The notes below the pieces were generated by a model. That model was not told where the DNA came from. It was given only the letters and a program-made list of their open reading frames with translations, and did not search any database. A DNA stretch of 64,000 nucleotides. It comes from Oscillospiraceae bacterium (GTDB taxonomy: Bacteria; Bacillota; Clostridia; Lachnospirales; Lachnospiraceae). The stretch is from NCBI GenBank assembly GCA_021771715.1, contig JAETOO010000001.1, positions 1 through 64,000 of the forward strand. Reading direction: 5' to 3'. Shown here one piece after another: positions 42,898 through 51,651 of this stretch (its first letter is position 1; every line of letters begins with the position of its first letter). A program made the translations under genes and the position numbers.

Positions 42898-45800
42898 GGC
42901 TCTCCTCCTCTTCTACCCGACGCTCCTGCTCTCTCCATTTCCCCGCCGTCTCCGGCTCGCTCTCCTGCTCCCACGCCACTTCTCTCTCATACTCCTTCTC
43001 TGTTCGTTCCCGCACTGTCTCCGGCTCGTTCTCCTGCTCCCACGGTTCTGCTCCCTGGCACTCCTGTTCCATCCGCTCCCATACCTCTTTCTTCGACAGC
43101 GCGGGCAGCCTGCGCACGTGCATGCCCGGCAGCTTCCGGTCAAAGCCGCAGACATCCGAATACTGGCAGTACTCACATGCGCTGTACTTGCCGTCCGACG
43201 ACGGGCTCGCCGCAATCTCTCCCCTTAGCATCTGCTCTCCCGTCCTGGCGAGCTTCTGCTTCACATACCGCGACAGTACATCCAACTGCTCCCCGGACGC
43301 CACGCTCGAGTACGCCTTCGGCTGCCCGTCCTTCTTCAGCCCGACGGGAATCACGAGCGAATCCCCCGACAGCTGGCCGTCCAGCAGCCGCAGCACCGTC
43401 TCATCGCTGTTTAGAATCCCGTCCGGGCGCAGCTTTTTCAGCAGCCGTTCCCGCGCCTGCGCGTTGTCCATGCCCGCCTCCTTTTCCAGCACCGGATCCT
43501 GCAGATGGTAGTAAAAAATCCCGGCCGGGACCACCTGCTTTCCCGGATGCTGCGCCTGCTCCAGCTCGAGCGCCGCGTTCAGGTACACGACGAGCTGCAG
43601 CTGCAATCCGTAGTACAGCGACACCGGGTCAAACTGCGTCATCCCGGACTTGTAATCCACAATCTTGACATACACGGTATCCTCCGTCTCCACCGTGTCA
43701 ATCCGGTCGATCCGCCCCTGCAGCCGCATCCTGCCGTTCTCCGCAAACCGCACGTTGACCGCCTCCAGCTCCGCGGCGTCGTCAAACGACACCTCAAAGC
43801 CGACCGGCCGGAACCTTCCCGCAACGAGCTGCTCATGCAGCGCCCAGGCCGCCCGGCACAGAATCCGCTTCAAGCGGCGCACCGTATACTCCGCGCGCGC
43901 ATTTTCATGCAGTCCGTCCGCCCCGTACGAGCCTGTCACCTCATCGACGCACCGCTCCATCAGCGCCGTCTGCTCCTGCTCAGTCAGCTCCGCCCAGTCG
44001 CGGCCGCTCCTCGCAATCCTCTGGGAAAACAGCTCCAGCGACCGGTGAAACAGAATCCCCAGATCCGCCGGCCGCACTCCAAACAGCTCCCGCTCGGACA
44101 ACCGCAGCCCGTACAGCGCAAAATGCGCAAACGCGCACGATGCGAACTGCTCGAGCCGCGTGACACTGTTCGTCATCACCTCGCCGTACAGATCCCTCGT
44201 CGTGTAATACGACAATTTCCCCGGCACACCGTCCGCAAACGCCGCCTGCACCAGCTCCAGAACGCGCCCGCTGTAGCTGGGATCCTTCCGGTACTGCCCG
44301 TACAGCTCCAGCCACCAGCCCTCCGGCTCTCCCGTCCGCGCCAGCTGCAGCCCGCGCAGCAACTGCGCCATCCCGCTCTCCTTCGACGTCACCTGTGCAA
44401 GTGTGGCTCCGGCCTCCCCCTCCTCGATGATCCGAACCTTTGGAAACAGCCTGCGGATCGTCGAGACAAGGTACGACGGGCGCATCACCACCCCGTCACT
44501 GCTCCCCAGGCACCAGGAGAGATACAGCCGATCCTGCGGCTTCGTCAGGTTCTGGTACAGGTAAAAGCGCTGAATATAGCCGTTCTCCCGCGCGGTCGGG
44601 GCGAGCTCGATCCCGGTACGCTTCAAGAGCTCCCGCTCCATGTCCGACACGATCCCGCCGCCGTCCCCGTGCGACGGCACCCAGCCGTCATTCAGGCCAA
44701 GGAAAAACAGCACGCGCACATGTGACAGCCGCGACCGCCGGATATCGCCGACCTGCACCTGGTCGATGCCCGGCGGGATCACGCCGACCTTCGCCTCGGA
44801 GAGCCCTGCCTCGAGAATCTCGGTAAACTCGCGCACCTCCATCTTCTCCTCCCCGAGCAGATCCACCGCCTCATCGAGCAGCCGGATCAAAATCCCATAG
44901 ATCTGCGCATACTCGCGGGCCTCCTCGCGCAATCCCTGTGTGAGCAATTCCTGCTCCCGGTCTTTCAGCTGCTGCTGCAGCCCGCAGCCGTCCATCAGGC
45001 CGTAGAGGCATTCCGCATACTCCCGCAGCGTCCGGTTCCTCCGGCGCATCCGGCCCGCAAACTCACAGAGCTTCTCACAGACGAGCGCCCGCGATTCATT
45101 TAACCCGACAAGCTCCTCCTCGCTCATCCCCCTGGGACGGTACGTCCACTCCTGCTCCCACTTTTTCCGCCTCCGGATTCCAGCGGCGAGCACGTAATTC
45201 TCCAGCCGGTCCAGCCGGTCCGTCCCGATCCCGCTCATCCCCGTCCGCAGAAAGCGGAACACTGACTCGTAGGAGAAGTCCTGCGTGGCCAGCTCCAGCG
45301 CGCCGCGGACAAACTCAAGGCACGGATTCAGCAAAATCCGCCGCGTCTCATCCACGAACGCCGGGATGTCGTACTGCGGAAAAATTCTCCGGACGTAATT
45401 ATTATAGGAAGAGAGATCGCCGGTGATCACCGCGATGTCCCGGTAGCGCAGATTTCCCTGCCGCACCAGCCGCGCGATCGTGCGCGCCGCGAAGTGCACC
45501 TCGTCGGACGGGGTGGGGGAGACATGCAGCGAGAGCTCCTCGGGAACATCCAGATACACCGCCCGCTTCGGGCGGAACAGATTCTGCTCCAGATGGCTCA
45601 GCGCGCCGTCTTTTGCAAACCGCGGACGACATTCGCGTCCCAGCACCACGGGCTCCTGCAGAAAGCCCGGCGCTGTGTCTTCTGACATCCTCATCTCCGC
45701 GAGTATGCTTCCTGTGGTCTCCCCTGCCATTCCCATCTCCCTGGACACACTTCCTGCAGCCGCTCCTTTCGGCCCTTTCTCTTCGGAACTCTTTGCCGCA

Positions 45801-46639
45801 GCGCCTCCTGCAACGGTCACATCATGATTCCCCTCAATCCTTCTGCCCGCTCTCTCCGCTGCATCGCAGACGGCGCGCACGAGCTTCCGGCTGGGCGCAA
45901 ACAGGTCGTGTCCCTGCGCCGATCCGAACGCGGACTCCCGCGCGTCAATCGTCACTGTCATATACACCTGCGGGCTGCACACCAGCAGTTCCTCCAGCAC
46001 CCGAAGCTGCGCCGGCGTAAAGCCCGCGAAGCCGTCGAACGCGAGCACGCTGCGGCGCAGCAGCTTCGACGATCCCGCAACCTGGCAGAGCACATCGTAG
46101 ATCTCCTCCGGCTTCAGAAACCGGTCGTGCTGGTACGCCAGAAAGGCGCGGTACAGCGTCCGCAGATCCCCCAGCTTCGCGTGCAGCAGCGGCCGGTTCT
46201 CGGAAAAGCGCTCCATCTCCTGCAGCTCAAAATCGCTCACCTCATACTGCATCAGCTCAGAGAGCACCGACTTGACCTCCGAGATATACCCCGTGCGGTT
46301 CATCCGGCTGCCGAGCACCTGCAGCCGCTCCTTCTCCCGAATCGCCACCTTGCGCAGCATCAGATTCTTGCCGGTCTCCGTCAGCACGCTCCGCCGGTCC
46401 GCGCCGACCTCCTCGAAGACCCGGTGCGCCAGCCGTCCGAAGCTCAGAATGTCAATGTTCATGATCCCGCCGTCCGGGTGCAGCCGCACCAGCTCCCTCT
46501 GCGTCTGCATCGTGAACTGCTCCGGCACAATCACAAGGTAACTGCCCTCCGGATGCTTCCGCGACTCCTCTATAATCCTCTGATACAGCCAGTACGACTT
46601 CCCGCTGCCGGAATTTCCGAAAATAAATTGAAGTGACAT
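42863..46639 (-). CDS. addB: ATP-dependent helicase/nuclease subunit B
   Basis: 1258 residues. Walker A in FGNSGSGKS (8-15), a nuclease site in VKIVDYKSGMTQFD, and the four Fe-S cysteines: one in QFASCAFAHF and three in SACEYCQYSDVCGFD, which bracket the nuclease domain. The C-terminal tail of about 65 residues after KKEVWERMEQ is a charged repeat (WEQENEPET, WEQESEPET) that the family normally lacks. It starts with GGAGAGG before ATG and is the first gene of the addB-addA-yfhO run. Confidence 0.96.
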   Translation of the reverse strand: MSLQFIFGNSGSGKSYWLYQRIIEESRKHPEGSYLVIVPEQFTMQTQRELVRLHPDGGIMNIDILSFGRLAHRVFEEVGADRRSVLTETGKNLMLRKVAIREKERLQVLGSRMNRTGYISEVKSVLSELMQYEVSDFELQEMERFSENRPLLHAKLGDLRTLYRAFLAYQHDRFLKPEEIYDVLCQVAGSSKLLRRSVLAFDGFAGFTPAQLRVLEELLVCSPQVYMTVTIDARESAFGSAQGHDLFAPSRKLVRAVCDAAERAGRRIEGNHDVTVAGGAAAKSSEEKGPKGAAAGSVSREMGMAGETTGSILAEMRMSEDTAPGFLQEPVVLGRECRPRFAKDGALSHLEQNLFRPKRAVYLDVPEELSLHVSPTPSDEVHFAARTIARLVRQGNLRYRDIAVITGDLSSYNNYVRRIFPQYDIPAFVDETRRILLNPCLEFVRGALELATQDFSYESVFRFLRTGMSGIGTDRLDRLENYVLAAGIRRRKKWEQEWTYRPRGMSEEELVGLNESRALVCEKLCEFAGRMRRRNRTLREYAECLYGLMDGCGLQQQLKDREQELLTQGLREEAREYAQIYGILIRLLDEAVDLLGEEKMEVREFTEILEAGLSEAKVGVIPPGIDQVQVGDIRRSRLSHVRVLFFLGLNDGWVPSHGDGGGIVSDMERELLKRTGIELAPTARENGYIQRFYLYQNLTKPQDRLYLSWCLGSSDGVVMRPSYLVSTIRRLFPKVRIIEEGEAGATLAQVTSKESGMAQLLRGLQLARTGEPEGWWLELYGQYRKDPSYSGRVLELVQAAFADGVPGKLSYYTTRDLYGEVMTNSVTRLEQFASCAFAHFALYGLRLSERELFGVRPADLGILFHRSLELFSQRIARSGRDWAELTEQEQTALMERCVDEVTGSYGADGLHENARAEYTVRRLKRILCRAAWALHEQLVAGRFRPVGFEVSFDDAAELEAVNVRFAENGRMRLQGRIDRIDTVETEDTVYVKIVDYKSGMTQFDPVSLYYGLQLQLVVYLNAALELEQAQHPGKQVVPAGIFYYHLQDPVLEKEAGMDNAQARERLLKKLRPDGILNSDETVLRLLDGQLSGDSLVIPVGLKKDGQPKAYSSVASGEQLDVLSRYVKQKLARTGEQMLRGEIAASPSSDGKYSACEYCQYSDVCGFDRKLPGMHVRRLPALSKKEVWERMEQECQGAEPWEQENEPETVRERTEKEYEREVAWEQESEPETAGKWREQERRVEEEESHEMDGGTAAGH

Positions 46640-46689
46640 GCGACCTCTCCATTCCAGGTGTTATTTGTATTATGTTACCGTTCGACCAG

Positions 46690-46774
46690 GACGCCCATTC
46701 AAAAATGGTAATACAGTCCTTAGCAAGCGAGCTTGCACGGACTGTCTTCCCATTTTTTATGCATAGCTGAACTG
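46690..46774 (+). repeat. Structured intergenic repeat, copy 3 (short form)
   Basis: Keeps the GACGCC end joined directly to CCCATTC and then the hairpin half: AAAAATGG to CCATTTTT enclosing ACAGTCC/GGACTGT and GCAAGC/GCTTGC, ending with a GCATAGCTGAACTG segment. Compared with copy 2 the ACAGTCC stem has changed on both sides so that pairing is kept. It lies upstream of addB. Confidence 0.88.
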
Positions 46775-46882
46775 TAACTGCATTATATTTGTTTCTGCAA
46801 AGAAAAGCAATAAATGTTTGAAATGCATCTTCGTTGTGTTATACTTGATCCTATAAAAAACGAACAGAATGGAGTGATCGCA

Positions 46883-47215
46883 GTGGCCATCACAGTGAAC
46901 ATCTATTACAGAGGTCAAAATGGGAGTGCAAGAAGCTTTGCGGAGGAAATGGTCGCAAGCGGGGTGGTCGCCGACATCCGCGCGGAGGCCGGAAATCTCA
47001 GATATGACTATTTTTTCCCGATGGAGGATAGCGAAACCGTGCTCTTAATTGACAGCTGGAAGGATCAGGCTTCCATCGACCTGCACCACGCCTCGCCCAT
47101 GATGGCAAAGATCATCGCCCTCCGGGAGAAATACGACTTGCATATGAGGGTGGAGCGATACGTATCTGACGAGGCCGGCGTCCCCGATGCGGACCGCACG
47201 TTTATAAAGGAGTAA
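46883..47215 (+). CDS. Putative quinol monooxygenase, ABM domain
   Basis: 110 residues from GTG with GGAG 8 bases upstream (the frame is open further up, but without a ribosome site). The protein has the antibiotic biosynthesis monooxygenase fold pattern: VNIYYRGQNGSARSFAEEM, then VLLIDSWKDQASIDLHHASP, with the conserved W and the HxxS region. Such small dimeric proteins modify quinones or handle reactive intermediates. It is followed 21 bases later by a methyltransferase gene, so probably co-transcribed. Confidence 0.78.
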   Translation: MAITVNIYYRGQNGSARSFAEEMVASGVVADIRAEAGNLRYDYFFPMEDSETVLLIDSWKDQASIDLHHASPMMAKIIALREKYDLHMRVERYVSDEAGVPDADRTFIKE

Positions 47216-47236
47216 GAAAGGAACGATAAAACTCTG

Positions 47237-47986
47237 ATGCATAGCGAATACGATAACGAGCATTTTTTTCAGGAGTACGCGGAAATGCCCCGCAGCAAGG
47301 AAGGACTTCCCGCCGCCGGGGAGTGGCACCAGCTAAAGCCGCTCTTCCCGAACCTCGACGGAAAAACCGTCCTCGACCTGGGCTGCGGATATGGCTGGCA
47401 CTGCCGGTTCTCAGTCGAACAAGGCGCCTCGCATGTCCTTGGAATCGATCTGAGCCGGAACATGATTGAGGTGGCCAGAAACCGGAACATGGACAGCCGG
47501 ATTACATACCGGGTCTGCGGAATAGAGGAATACGAATACCCGGAGCATACGTGGGACTGTGTACTCTCCAATTTAGCGCTGCACTATATCGAGGATTTAG
47601 ACCAGGTATTCAAAAACGTGTTCCGGACGCTAAAACCGGGCGGCGTATTTCTCTTCAATATTGAGCATCCGGTCTTTACCGCGGGAGTTGGTCAGGACTG
47701 GATCTACACGGAAGACGGAGTTCCCAAATACTGGCCGGTGGATCAGTATTTCGTGCCGGGCGAACGGAAAACACACTTTCTGGGATGTGACGTGACAAAA
47801 CAGCATCACACACTCACTCAGATCTTGATGGGCCTGCTGAACAACGGTTTTTCTCTTGATGCCGTGGAGGAAGCGGTGCCCTCCGGGGAAATGATGCACA
47901 TTCCCGGAATGGCGGACGAGCTGCGCCGGCCTATGATGTTACTCGTAAAGGCAACTGCCTGCGGCCGCACCGGCCGCAAGGGATAG
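47237..47986 (+). CDS. Class I SAM-dependent methyltransferase
   Basis: 249 residues. SAM-binding motif I VLDLGCGYGWHCRF (about residues 42-55), motif II VLGIDLS, motif IV WDCVLSNLALHYI and TLKPGGVFLFNIEHPV. It resembles UbiE/Methyltransf_11 proteins acting on small molecules; substrate unknown. It lies downstream of an ABM-domain gene and 30 bases before the HerA-like gene. Confidence 0.9.
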   Translation: MHSEYDNEHFFQEYAEMPRSKEGLPAAGEWHQLKPLFPNLDGKTVLDLGCGYGWHCRFSVEQGASHVLGIDLSRNMIEVARNRNMDSRITYRVCGIEEYEYPEHTWDCVLSNLALHYIEDLDQVFKNVFRTLKPGGVFLFNIEHPVFTAGVGQDWIYTEDGVPKYWPVDQYFVPGERKTHFLGCDVTKQHHTLTQILMGLLNNGFSLDAVEEAVPSGEMMHIPGMADELRRPMMLLVKATACGRTGRKG

Positions 47987-48016
47987 CAGAGACTTAAAAC
48001 AGACAGGGGGATAACA

Positions 48017-49834
48017 ATGTATCAGGATCAAAAGCTGTGGATTGGCAAGGCAGGCGCCGAGAAGCTCTGCCTGTACCCGAAAATGGCAAACCGGCACGGG
48101 CTGATTGCCGGGGCCACGGGAACCGGAAAAACGGTCACCTTGAAGGTGCTCGCGGAGTCCTTTTCCGACTGCGGGGTGCCGGTATTTCTGGCCGACGCGA
48201 AGGGAGATCTCGCCGGAATGTTTCAGGCGGGTGAGCTGCAGGGTAGCGTGGCGGAGCGCGCGGAGGCGATGAGGCTGACCGAGGAGGGCTTCACCTGCCG
48301 CTCCTACCCCACCGTCTTCTGGGACGTCTTTGCGAAGGGCGGCATGCCGCTGCGCACGACCGTCTCCGAGATGGGGCCGCTGCTGCTCGCGCAGATTCTC
48401 GATCTGAACGAGACACAGTCCGATATCCTGACGGTAATCTTTAAGATCGCAGACGATGAGCAGCTGCTCCTGATTGACACAAAGGATCTGCGCGCAATGC
48501 TGCAGTACGTCAGTGAGCACGCCAAGGAATACTCTGCCATGTACGGAAATATGGCGAAGCAAAGCCTCGCGGCGATCACGCGCGCCGTCGTCGCACTGGA
48601 GGCGGCCGGCGGAGAGCAGTTCTTCGGCGAGCCCGCTCTCGACATCCGCGACTGGCTTCGGACTGAGGCCGACGGCCGCGGCGTCATCGAGCTTCTCGAC
48701 TGCCGCGAGCTGATGACCAACCCGACCATGTACGCGATGTTCCTGCTGTGGCTGCTCTCGGAGCTCTACGAGACACTGCCGGAGGTCGGCGACATGGACC
48801 GGCCGAAGCTCGTATTTTTCTTCGACGAGGCGCACATGCTGTTTCGGAACGCGTCGAAATCGCTGCTGCAGAAGGTCGAACAGGTCGTCCGCCTGATCCG
48901 CTCCAAGGGCGTCGGCATTTACTTCATCACCCAGAGCCCCGGCGACATCCCGTCCGGGATCCTCGGGCAGCTCGGGAACAAATTTCAGCATGCGCTGCAC
49001 GCCTACACCCCGGCCGAGCAGAAGGCCATCCGGGCGTGCGCCGACGCGTTCCGCGCCAACCCGGACTTTGACACCCGCGAGGTGCTCGAGAATCTCGGCG
49101 TCGGCGAGGCGCTCGTCTCCGTGCTCGACGAGGACGGCATCCCGACCGTCGTAAAGCGCGCCGCGATCCTGCCCCCGCAGAGCCGGATGGGCGCGGTGAG
49201 CGACGAGGACCGCGAGCAGCAGATCAAGAGTTGTCTGCTCTACAGCAAATATGCCGATTTCTATGACCGCGACTCCGCCTACGAATTTCTGCTCCGGCAG
49301 AGCACGCAGGAAGCCGCCCTGGCCCAGCGCGCCGCCGAGGAGGCGAACCGCGCCAAGGCCGCCGAGAAGGAGGCAAAGGAGCGCGCACGCGAGGAGGCGC
49401 GGGCCGAAAAGGAGCGTCAGGAGCAGGCAGAGCGCGAGGAAAAAGAACGCCAAAGAGAAGCAGAGCGCGAGGAAAGAGAGCGCCAGAAGAAGGAAGAGCG
49501 CGAGGAAAGAGAGCGCCAGAAGGAGCTTGAGCGCGAGGAAAGAGAGCGCCAGAGGGAGCTCGAGCGCGAGGAGAAGGAGCGTCAAAGAGAGGCAGAGCGC
49601 GCAGAGAAGGAGCGCCTCAAGGCTGAGGAGCGCGCGCGCAGAGAACAGGAGGCGCTGCTCCGCAAGCAGAAGGCCACGATCGGGCGTGTCGCGAACACCG
49701 CAGCCGGAACCATTGGCAGAGAGCTCGGAAACGAGTTCGGGAAAAAGCTCGGCGGCTCCTTCGGCAAGCGGCTCGGCGGAAATGTCGGTGCATCACTCGG
49801 CCGCGGAATCCTGAGCACGCTGCTCAAGCTGTAG
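48017..49834 (+). CDS. HerA-like ATPase, DUF853 family
   Basis: 605 residues. Walker A AGATGTGKTVTL (31-42) with VFLADAKGDLAGM right after, Walker B KLVFFFDEAHMLF, and TQSPGDIPSGIL as sensor, all typical of HerA/FtsK-type ATPases of the DUF853 (YjgR) group. Residues about 437-544 form a highly charged Glu/Arg/Lys heptad-like helix built of tandem REERERQ units. The C-terminus is a glycine-spaced segment (GTIGRELGNEFGKKLGG), as in YjgR relatives. The family's role is unknown. SD GGGGG lies before the ATG. Confidence 0.88.
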   Translation: MYQDQKLWIGKAGAEKLCLYPKMANRHGLIAGATGTGKTVTLKVLAESFSDCGVPVFLADAKGDLAGMFQAGELQGSVAERAEAMRLTEEGFTCRSYPTVFWDVFAKGGMPLRTTVSEMGPLLLAQILDLNETQSDILTVIFKIADDEQLLLIDTKDLRAMLQYVSEHAKEYSAMYGNMAKQSLAAITRAVVALEAAGGEQFFGEPALDIRDWLRTEADGRGVIELLDCRELMTNPTMYAMFLLWLLSELYETLPEVGDMDRPKLVFFFDEAHMLFRNASKSLLQKVEQVVRLIRSKGVGIYFITQSPGDIPSGILGQLGNKFQHALHAYTPAEQKAIRACADAFRANPDFDTREVLENLGVGEALVSVLDEDGIPTVVKRAAILPPQSRMGAVSDEDREQQIKSCLLYSKYADFYDRDSAYEFLLRQSTQEAALAQRAAEEANRAKAAEKEAKERAREEARAEKERQEQAEREEKERQREAEREERERQKKEEREERERQKELEREERERQRELEREEKERQREAERAEKERLKAEERARREQEALLRKQKATIGRVANTAAGTIGRELGNEFGKKLGGSFGKRLGGNVGASLGRGILSTLLKL

Positions 49835-49883
49835 CGCTAAGACATAAGCTGCAAGGCCCCGAGCACGCTGCTCAAGCTGTAGC
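49813..49883 (+). repeat. Short direct repeat over the HerA-like gene end
   Basis: GAGCACGCTGCTCAAGCTGT plus AGC occurs at 49813-49835, covering the last codons and stop, and again identically at 49861-49883, 48 bases apart. The second copy is in non-coding sequence and looks like a recent local duplication. Confidence 0.8.
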
Positions 49884-49962
49884 ACAAACGCACGCAGCCG
49901 GGCGCTTCGGTGATCTGCGGTTCGGCTATTGAAAGATTTTTCTGATAAAGACAGTCATTACA

Positions 49963-50004
49963 GATGCCGGATGCAGCGGCTATAAAGCCACGCACATCCG
50001 GCAT
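49963..50004 (+). terminator. Terminator of the HerA-like gene
   Basis: 11-bp stem GATGCCGGATG/CATCCGGCATC with an internal GGCT/AGCC hairpin, followed by CGTTTCC. The U-tract is modest. It may serve the convergent ATPase gene at 50026 too. Confidence 0.6.
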
Positions 50005-50025
50005 CCGTTTCCTTCCGTAAAAGGG

Positions 50026-51600
50026 TCACATCGAGTACTTTTCTATCTTGCAGGTATGTTTCTTGCTGTCGGCATCATACGTGATTCCTACCAAGTAGAT
50101 ATCCCCTCCATAATTTTTAAATGCATGAGGATAATCTCTCTCCTTAATCTGCCGCATCGCACTCTCGCTCGTCTTATTCCACTTTAGCTCAATCAGGATA
50201 ATCGGCTTTGCCGAGCCTTTCTTCGGCATAAATACCATGTCGGCAAACCCTGTTCCCGACGGCATTTCATCAATCTCTATAAACTCATCCAGACAGGCCA
50301 GATAGGCAAAACGGATCGTACTCCGAAGTGAATCCTCCTTGTTGTACGAAAGCGGTGAGGACACAACTTTGTGCGCCTCCTCAATCACCCTCTCCACTGC
50401 CGCTTCATTCCCGTTCAACGTCTGCAGTAACAGCTGATCTGAATTTTGGATCAGCTTTGCCAGCTCCTTGTGTCTCCCCTTTGTGACAGCCAGCACAAAT
50501 TCCTGCCGCACCTCCTCGTTGGGAATAAAAACGGCTTCCTCTGCCGCATCATACGCGAGATACCCCAAATGTACCATCAGCGTCAGCACATCATCCTTAC
50601 ACTCGATATTGGTCATATCATTCTGAAATGATCCCGTCATGATTCGAATCTTCTCTCCTCCCAACATCCGAATCACGGCTTCCTTCAACCCGTCCATATC
50701 GAGATCAATGTAAATTTTGAGCGCCTCATACGTCTCTGTTCTCGTCCAGTAGCTGCCAAATCTCCGTTTTTTGATCGCCTGTGTAACCGAGTTGGGGTTA
50801 TACACGGACTCACGCGCATCAGCCGAATACCCATCATACCAGCGCTTCATCTCATAAAAATCCGCCCCATACGTTTCGCACAAATCTTTTACTTCCGATT
50901 CCGTAAACCCGACGTACTGCTCCAACGGCTCCGGTGACAGCATCGTATATTCCTGAAAATCAGACACGGCAGATTGCGAGCCATACTTTTTGATCGGAAG
51001 AATCCCGGTCATATACGCCGCCTCGATCACCTTGTCCGTAAATCCCGTATTTTTAAATAAACCGCGCAGCAGGTTAATATACTCCTCCTGCAACCTCTTA
51101 TGCTCCTTCGCCTCGCGGAAAAGAGCATCCCACTCGTCAATGATAAAGATAAATTTCTCATTCGTAATTTTATAAATTTCCGCCAAGGTCTCCGGCAGCG
51201 TATCCGCTTCCCGCGCGCTCGGGCACGCCTCCCGCAATTCAGAAATGATCCTTTCCTGCAGGCTGCGGACCGTATCCTCAATCTCGTCCACACTGGAAAT
51301 AAACCAGGTCACATCGAAACAAATCACATTATACCTGTTTAGATGTTTTTCAAAAGAAGGATCTCTCGAAATTGCCAGCCCTTCAAACAGCTGTCGCGAA
51401 TCACAGCTCTTGTCATAGTATGCACACAGCATTTTTGCTGCAAATGATTTGCCGAAGCGGCGCGGCCTGCTGACACAGGTGAGCTTATCCGCCGTCCCTA
51501 ACGTGCTGTTGATAAAAGCGATCATCTGCGTCTTGTCAACGTAAATTCCCTTTCTGACAGACGCAAATCCGGAATTTCCACCGTTTAAATAATTTCCCAT
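50026..51600 (-). CDS. AAA ATPase / PD-(D/E)XK nuclease-like protein
   Basis: 524 residues, the same two-domain layout as the protein at 5418 but a different subgroup: GIYVDKTQMIAFIN, Walker A SRPRRFGKSFAAKML (about 44-58), Walker B FIFIIDEWDALF, MTGILPIKKYG, and a C-terminal nuclease-like GFADMVFMP...IILIELKWNK with a following Q. Hundreds of such genes occur in gut Firmicutes and Bacteroidetes, and their function is unknown. Lower G+C than the flanking genes. Stands alone. Confidence 0.87.
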   Translation of the reverse strand: MGNYLNGGNSGFASVRKGIYVDKTQMIAFINSTLGTADKLTCVSRPRRFGKSFAAKMLCAYYDKSCDSRQLFEGLAISRDPSFEKHLNRYNVICFDVTWFISSVDEIEDTVRSLQERIISELREACPSAREADTLPETLAEIYKITNEKFIFIIDEWDALFREAKEHKRLQEEYINLLRGLFKNTGFTDKVIEAAYMTGILPIKKYGSQSAVSDFQEYTMLSPEPLEQYVGFTESEVKDLCETYGADFYEMKRWYDGYSADARESVYNPNSVTQAIKKRRFGSYWTRTETYEALKIYIDLDMDGLKEAVIRMLGGEKIRIMTGSFQNDMTNIECKDDVLTLMVHLGYLAYDAAEEAVFIPNEEVRQEFVLAVTKGRHKELAKLIQNSDQLLLQTLNGNEAAVERVIEEAHKVVSSPLSYNKEDSLRSTIRFAYLACLDEFIEIDEMPSGTGFADMVFMPKKGSAKPIILIELKWNKTSESAMRQIKERDYPHAFKNYGGDIYLVGITYDADSKKHTCKIEKYSM

Positions 51601-51651
51601 GCCGCGTCACCTCTTTTCCCTGCGCACATTGCGCTGAATTATAACAGTTCT

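Noticed and set aside
47939-49585. Long minus-strand frame (548 codons) opposite the HerA-like gene
   Set aside because: Leu/Ala-rich shadow of the Glu/Arg repeat region; no ribosome site and the plus-strand gene has full family motifs.
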